DNA of 18,928 nt from JAWLFY01 sp964462125 (GTDB lineage Bacteria; Planctomycetota; Planctomycetia; Pirellulales; Pirellulaceae), in the NCBI GenBank assembly GCA_964462125.1, contig CAYWXT010000094.1, forward strand, positions 1 through 18,928, in the 5' to 3' direction. The position numbers and the translations under genes are program-made. This document shows positions 16,501-18,928 of this stretch, in pieces (the first letter of the stretch is position 1; each line of letters begins with the position of its first letter). The notes under the pieces were generated by a model. The model did no database searches. It was not told where the DNA came from and saw only the letters and a list, made by a program, of their open reading frames with translations.

Positions 16501-16833
16501 GACGACGACGAAATCGTGATCGGTGACAGCGCCGGCCGAGTTCACTTGATCGGACTCGGCGCGAACTCACCGCAACGAACTTGGAACGCTCATCAGGGAC
16601 CGGTGTGGTCGATCGCCATTGTCGGTTCTCGAATTGTGTCCTCGGGCCAGGACGGCAGCATCTGCATCTCTGACTCGTTCGGAAACATCTACCACCGTCT
16701 GCCGAAGCAATCGGCGGCGGTTTGGAGCCTGGCGTATGACAACGCGTCCGGCTATCTGTGGGCGTCGACGGTCTCGGGCCGAGCGGTGCGATGGCAGACG
16801 CAAGCAAACCCGGCCGCGATCGAACCTCGCTGA
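13492..16833 (+). CDS. Membrane Ser/Thr protein kinase with periplasmic WD40-like repeats
   Basis: The 1113-aa protein starts at GTG 13492 inside the sigma gene. Residues 1-115 form a helical N-terminal region. The kinase domain (about 119-385) has GQGGMGVVYRA at 127-137, Lys148 in VCIKML, a Glu in FTEESRLAGRLHHPGIV, HCDLKPANVL starting at His238, DFG at 258-260, GTPSYMAVEQ and DVYALGAILYEMLSG. The catalytic HRD is HCD here (Cys239) and the APE motif is AVE (Val283); Asp240, Asn and DFG are kept, so activity is still plausible. One transmembrane helix follows (about 398-423), then a coiled segment and a ~640-residue region of WD40-like blades, e.g. VQVWNLSP, FMIWDAETG and VWSIAIVGSRIVSSGQDGSI. 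The repeats are expected outside the membrane and may sense ligands. Translational coupling to the ECF sigma gene argues for one signalling pathway. Confidence 0.88.
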   Translation: MDVKQHAEGESIQERWLADFLDWYDALELEDGSGALSSNSDSQPYDLVERFLHEFGGDSAVDQHVRQGLLELASDMLPAKHVVADAVTRWLGPPGLGGSVEDRDGQFTPEIFPRSFGDYELVERIGQGGMGVVYRARQKSLGRAVCIKMLPPGLLEPQRMDRFTEESRLAGRLHHPGIVPVFDAGSYNGQPYYVMEFVEGESLAASIARQPLAAREAAASLCEIATAIQFAHDLGVLHCDLKPANVLVDREGRLRVTDFGLARHVDDSATEAGVAGTPSYMAVEQTRGESADRRTDVYALGAILYEMLSGRPPHIGNTAAETMRLAADETPVRVSQLRPGTPRDLETICHKCLEKNPRRRYESAAALRDDLARFLRHEPVLARRIGSSERILRWTHRHPAVAIASTISLLSLIVLFAGGAFALWKTQSALERTRTAERRQRQLAGELAIAKEASEAALYRSLIMQTVRSLETLDVEAARQTLDQIDSLAEFSGSAPLEYRLLHRQAYPGSTTLEQGEFAVRDAGWIEGGRQIVAVVDEEGLAVFNEDGQLKAHTSLGNSIRAFAAHPNQPIAATSDQEGNVQVWNLSPLEMRSQIAELPTLVFQLEWDPSGSDLIALADDGVLWRIAMETGVVTSLGEVPQRPTRFAISPNGAWMAVATQSNELFMLALEEGLVSPASHDKSLAVPVASTEGWIADLSWTVDRRIPAQYHLAAVDERGEAYLWSFDSDVDPGTESFREVMATASGPAGGASLSWHGDQLIIGHAAGLVTAIDVHERSIRWQHPCQPVRRVLVQPGDKRCLLLHEGSRGQAIWDLNELGVGIPVYSTHTPLRSITTGDRGQLTAWRDTDGEINVVASRDPGQRTTISESAVGASALAAHPRRPMLAVTRGSDVIVYHTSTFEPRVHFAEHDSTVWLLAFSHEGRWLASGDGEGRIGLVCVDRPEQSHLLPTLGSEVRALAFSPRQSQLAAVDGEGQFMIWDAETGRGIQEFQLGGVTAHALAYLDDDEIVIGDSAGRVHLIGLGANSPQRTWNAHQGPVWSIAIVGSRIVSSGQDGSICISDSFGNIYHRLPKQSAAVWSLAYDNASGYLWASTVSGRAVRWQTQANPAAIEPR

Positions 16834-17170
16834 GACGGTTCCTCTGGACACCGATCGCTCGCTGCGGTTTGAGCTAGTCCCCAATTCCTGTGCCACCAAC
16901 TAAGCAGCAGTTCCCGGTGAGCCCGTTCTCGTGAGGGGCAAGCGATCGATTGGGGTCAGTGCCTTTCCGATCGATTGGGGTCAGTGCCTTTCCGATCGAT
17001 TGGGGTCAGTGCCTTTCGGAAACTGGCGGGGGCCGTCCGAGGGGTGCGATCGACGGACAGAGAGCGTCCGCGAGGAGAATCAGCGCGGAAAATGCGTTAG
17101 TGGCGGGTTTTGTCAAAAGATCAGCGCAGAGTGAGTCAGACCCCAGATCGAGTTCTTTGGGTTTCTGCAT
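16834..17170. other. Repeat-rich intergenic region after the kinase gene
   Basis: No gene is supported here. It contains the 25-bp triple repeat (16943-17017, listed separately) and GTCAGACCCC at 17127-17136, a sequence of the same flavour as REP ends. No clear rho-independent terminator was found after the kinase stop. Confidence 0.4.
16943..17017 (+). repeat. Three perfect 25-bp tandem repeats with GGGGTCAGTGCC core
   Basis: Units lie at 16943-16967, 16968-16992 and 16993-17017 and are identical base for base. Each starts with CGATCGATT and contains GGGGTCAGTGCCTTTC. A fourth unit does not start; the sequence changes to GGAAACTGG. The core is the same family as 3544 (plus) and, with one base changed and in inverse orientation, 450-483, 17613 and 17693. 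Perfect identity implies very recent expansion or slippage. Confidence 0.95.
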
Positions 17171-17195
17171 TCAACGCCGCGGTGCGCTCGCGAGA

Positions 17196-17221
17196 CCGGC
17201 TAGCCGGCCGGTGCGCCGGCT
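17196..17221. repeat. GC-rich palindromes inside the transposase-relic region
   Basis: CCGGCTAGCCGG at 17196-17207 is a perfect 12-bp palindrome, immediately followed by CCGGTGCGCCGG. AGCCGG (17202) can also pair with CCGGCT (17216-17221) to form an 8-base-loop hairpin. Such structures are typical of the hairpins recognised by RAYT/IS200-type transposases. They fall just beyond the recognisable C-terminal end of the transposase relic. Confidence 0.45.
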
Positions 17222-17266
17222 GGTGGTTTTGGACTCCGCCGGGCCAATGCGGGACCGCCGGGGGCG

Positions 17267-17602
17267 ACGACGCCCACGCCGTGCCGCTTCACGCTCCAAT
17301 GAGTCCGGACACCCTGCGGCCGTCGAGAACCGCTTGCCAAAATTTGCGACCACCTCAGCGAACCCGGCCGGGTCGAGAGATAACCGCTGCAGGATCGTGA
17401 CGCTTGCACCCGCTGGGTCACCCGATTCGGCCGGTAAGTCCGTCGTTTCGGCTTCCACTTTCGCTTTCGACTCGATGCCTACCAGCCACCGCAGGAGCTC
17501 CGCATACTCGTCCAACCGCATCGGCAAGCAGCCCAGCGGTCGCTCCGACCCCGAGGTGACAATCTCGTCCAACTCGTCACGGCTGAGACGGTTGACCACC
17601 TT
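17267..17602 (-). pseudogene. C-terminal remnant of a REP-associated (RAYT-like) transposase
   Basis: Within a minus-strand frame open from 17659 to 17171, the stretch from 17602 to 17267 reads like the C-terminal domain of planctomycete RAYT/Y1-type transposases. It has RLSRDELDEIV, then GCLPMRLDEYAELLRWLVG, ILQRLSLDPAGFAEVVANFG, KRFSTAAGCPDSLEREAARR and GRR. This domain follows the catalytic HUH/tyrosine domain in full-length proteins (200-350 aa), and no HUH or catalytic Tyr motif is present here. The upstream part of the frame (GDSARSQ) is simply the GGGGACAGTGCC repeat being translated, so the gene is cut at the repeat. It is flanked by GGGGTCAGTGCC repeats on the left and inverted GGCACTGTCCCC copies on the right. 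It is nonfunctional on its own. Assignment is from recalled motif patterns. Confidence 0.55.
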
Positions 17603-17612
17603 CCCCGGTTGG

Positions 17613-17629
17613 GATCGGGCACTGTCCCC
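17613..17629 (-). repeat. Inverted REP-like motif GATCGGGCACTGTCCCC
   Basis: This 17-base motif is identical to 445-461 and 17693-17709. On the minus strand it reads GGGGACAGTGCCCGATC. It truncates the transposase relic on its 5' side and lies in inverse orientation to the triple repeat at 16943-17017. Confidence 0.7.
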
Positions 17630-17640
17630 GCGCCATCGTT

Positions 17641-17709
17641 GTATTACTGCAAACTGCATTCCCTCCTCCTAGCAGTGAGCACCGACCACGATGATCGGGC
17701 ACTGTCCCC
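17641..17709. repeat. Interspersed repeat copy B with REP-like motif
   Basis: 17641-17673 matches 201-233 with one difference, and weaker similarity continues to about 17697. GATCGGGCACTGTCCCC follows at 17693-17709. Compared with copy A, no extra ~190 bp separates the two parts here, so this is probably the uninterrupted form. Confidence 0.7.
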
Positions 17710-17750
17710 TCACCGATCCCCACACCGGCGCTTTTCTGAAAAAACTCCTC

Positions 17751-17779
17751 TTGCAATCCTCACGCGGCAGTCATACATT
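17751..17779 (+). promoter_or_regulatory. Promoter of the blaI-type regulator
   Basis: TTGCAA (17751-17756) and TACATT (17774-17779) are separated by exactly 17 bp, a good sigma70-like match. The predicted transcription start falls near 17786, inside the palindromic operator that follows. Confidence 0.6.
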
Positions 17780-17783
17780 TGCC

Positions 17784-17800
17784 TCAGATTCTTCATCTGA
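17784..17800. promoter_or_regulatory. Palindromic operator candidate for the BlaI-type repressor
   Basis: TCAGAT TCTTC ATCTGA is a perfect inverted repeat with 6-bp arms and a 5-bp centre. It starts 4 bp after the -10 box and ends 3 bp before the GGAG ribosome binding site (17804-17807). A dimeric winged-helix repressor bound here would block initiation, fitting autoregulation of the BlaI/M56 operon. Confidence 0.6.
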
Positions 17801-17818
17801 CACGGAGTCACCAGAGCT

Positions 17819-18226
17819 GTGGACCCACGAGCACGATTAACGAACGCGCAGTTTGCCGTTCTCGACGCACTCTGGAAGGGAGGGCCGCAGAAAATTCGGC
17901 AGCTGACGGAAAAGTTGTATCCATCGCTCACAACCTCTGAATACGCAACGATTCAAAAGCTCCTAGAACAACTCGAAGAGAAGGGCTGCGTCCGCCGTGA
18001 TCGCTCGACAGCCGCTCATGTCTTTTACCCGACCGTAGATCAAGGCGATCTAATCGATGCCCAATTGGAGGAAATGGCGGGCAAGCTTGGTGACGGCTCG
18101 CTCAGCCGCGTGCTAATGCACTTGGTGACAGGTGCCAAGCTGTCAGCGAGTGAACGCAATCAATTACGCCAGTTATTGGCTGATTCAGATAGCACCAATA
18201 AACCGCAGAGGAAGCGAAAGCCGTGA
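17819..18226 (+). CDS. BlaI/MecI/CopY-family transcriptional repressor
   Basis: The 135-aa protein starts at GTG 17819, with GGAG at 17804-17807. Residues 6-75 form the winged helix-turn-helix of the BlaI/MecI family: LTNAQFAVLDALWKGGPQKI, then LYPSLTTSEYATIQKLLEQL and EEKGCVRRDRSTAAHVFYPT, the last being the wing. The C-terminal part is the dimerisation region, with LVTGAKLSASERNQLRQLL. Such repressors bind palindromic operators and are released when a partner membrane metallopeptidase triggers their cleavage. The next gene is exactly such a partner and overlaps by GTGA (18223). No beta-lactamase is visible in the window. In planctomycetes this pair often heads operons for other exported functions, so the regulated target is unknown. 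Confidence 0.9.
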   Translation: MDPRARLTNAQFAVLDALWKGGPQKIRQLTEKLYPSLTTSEYATIQKLLEQLEEKGCVRRDRSTAAHVFYPTVDQGDLIDAQLEEMAGKLGDGSLSRVLMHLVTGAKLSASERNQLRQLLADSDSTNKPQRKRKP

Positions 18227-18928
18227 TCGAAAGGCTGGTGCTATTGTTGCTCGAGCACGCCGTGGTGGTAACCGTCTTTGCCGCTTCGGCTTTCGTAGCG
18301 ACTCGTGTGATACGGCCAGCTCCCCTGGTCCACCTCATTTGGCTGCTGGTTCTCGTTAAGTTTGTCACTCCATCCCCTGTCCGTGTTCCTCTGCCCTGGT
18401 TGGCCACTCACGCATCAGCGATCCACGCATTAGACGATTCAAGCGGGTCGCTAGGTCGCGGCATACTTTCGCGATTCACAGATTTGCCGGCAACTGGCAA
18501 TTCCGTGCAGCCCACCAACTTAGACTTTACGCAATCGACTAGCGAGCCCTTATGGCCGATTTGCCTGATAGCCGCGTGGCTCGCTGGAAGCTGCGCAATC
18601 GCGGCAGTGTCGGTAGTGAGGGTGCATCGCTTCCGGCGACTGTTACGGCATACCACACGATCGTCTGCTGAACTCGAAGCGGAACTTGCAACGACGATTC
18701 GTGCGGCTGGATTGGCATCCGGGCCCGCGATATTGCTGACGACGTCCAGGGCAGGACCTTGTTTGGCAGCGGTTGGCGTGAGACCCGTGATGCTGGTTCC
18801 GAAACTGCTTCTGGATTCATTGAGCGGCGAAGAACGCCAAACGCTGCTTGCGCACGAGCTTGCTCACTTCCGCCGGCGTGATCATTGGCTGGTGTGGCTG
18901 GACGTCCTCGTCGTATCGATTTTTTGGT
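18223..18928 (+). CDS. M56/BlaR1-type membrane zinc metallopeptidase, partial (runs off window)
   Basis: The gene starts at GTG 18223, overlapping the repressor stop (TGA 18224-18226), and stays open to the window end (235 codons). It has N-terminal hydrophobic helices, LVLLLLEHAVVVTVFAASAF and APLVHLIWLLVLVKFV, and a third, LWPICLIAAWLAGSCAIAAV, at about residues 109-128. It then has the cytoplasmic zinc-peptidase domain with AELEAELATTIRAAGL, PVMLVPKLLLDSL and the HELAH catalytic motif at residues 211-215, followed by FRRRDHWLVWLDVLV. This is the architecture of BlaR1/MecR1-type sensors, which on signal cleave or cause cleavage of the partner repressor. The C-terminal part, and any sensor domain, lies beyond the window. 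The coupled start makes co-expression with the repressor very likely. Confidence 0.88.
   Translation, partial: MIERLVLLLLEHAVVVTVFAASAFVATRVIRPAPLVHLIWLLVLVKFVTPSPVRVPLPWLATHASAIHALDDSSGSLGRGILSRFTDLPATGNSVQPTNLDFTQSTSEPLWPICLIAAWLAGSCAIAAVSVVRVHRFRRLLRHTTRSSAELEAELATTIRAAGLASGPAILLTTSRAGPCLAAVGVRPVMLVPKLLLDSLSGEERQTLLAHELAHFRRRDHWLVWLDVLVVSIFW

Noticed and set aside
16943..17017. CRISPR array
   Set aside because: The three units are contiguous with no spacers and no cas genes are nearby.

Overview
The window looks like a chromosomal stretch of a planctomycete (Pirellulales/Rhodopirellula-like). The evidence is GC-rich coding, a DUF1501/DUF1800 pair beside large secreted carboxypeptidase-regulatory-like proteins, an ECF sigma factor overlapping a membrane Ser/Thr kinase with WD40-like repeats, and a BlaI/M56 pair. 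No rRNA, tRNA or CRISPR array was seen. All family assignments are by eye from translated sequence; no search was run.

Layout. 1-1343 is a decayed region. It holds a 23-bp direct repeat resembling an insertion-sequence end, the N-terminal 35 codons of a Raf-kinase-inhibitor-like (PEBP/YbhB) gene, a short ORF with a signal peptide, tandem GGCACTGTCCCC repeats, and the first half of a Cys-rich four-helix copper-storage protein. 1344-3462 is a tight three-gene operon with ATGA overlaps: an extended SDR, a VKOR-like membrane protein and a small SPW-repeat-like membrane protein. 3463-3729 holds a REP-like repeat beside a fragment of a squalene-cyclase-type repeat protein. 3730-5193 is an intact secreted glycoside-hydrolase-like protein. 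Converging on it is a minus-strand cluster (9904 to 5204): a 699-aa secreted regulatory-like-domain protein, then DUF1800, then DUF1501.

10020-10472 is a duplicated piece of the 3' part of the glycoside hydrolase gene. 10515-12659 (minus) encodes a paralogue of the 699-aa protein. Divergent from it, 12839-16833 encodes an ECF sigma factor overlapped by a 1113-aa kinase. 16834-17750 is repeat-rich: three perfect 25-bp repeats, GC-rich palindromes and a C-terminal relic of a REP-associated (RAYT-like) transposase. The window ends with a BlaI-type repressor, preceded by a good promoter and a palindromic operator, translationally coupled to an M56/BlaR1-type membrane metallopeptidase that runs off the end.

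The most interesting theme is a family of short repeats, GGGG(A/T)CAGTGCC usually followed within a few bases by CGATC. It occurs in both orientations in at least eight places. Several copies sit at or near the points where gene fragments break off (signal-peptide ORF, squalene-cyclase-like relic, glycoside hydrolase duplicate, transposase relic). This suggests that a RAYT/REP-type system, or recombination at its repeats, has been shuffling and truncating genes here.
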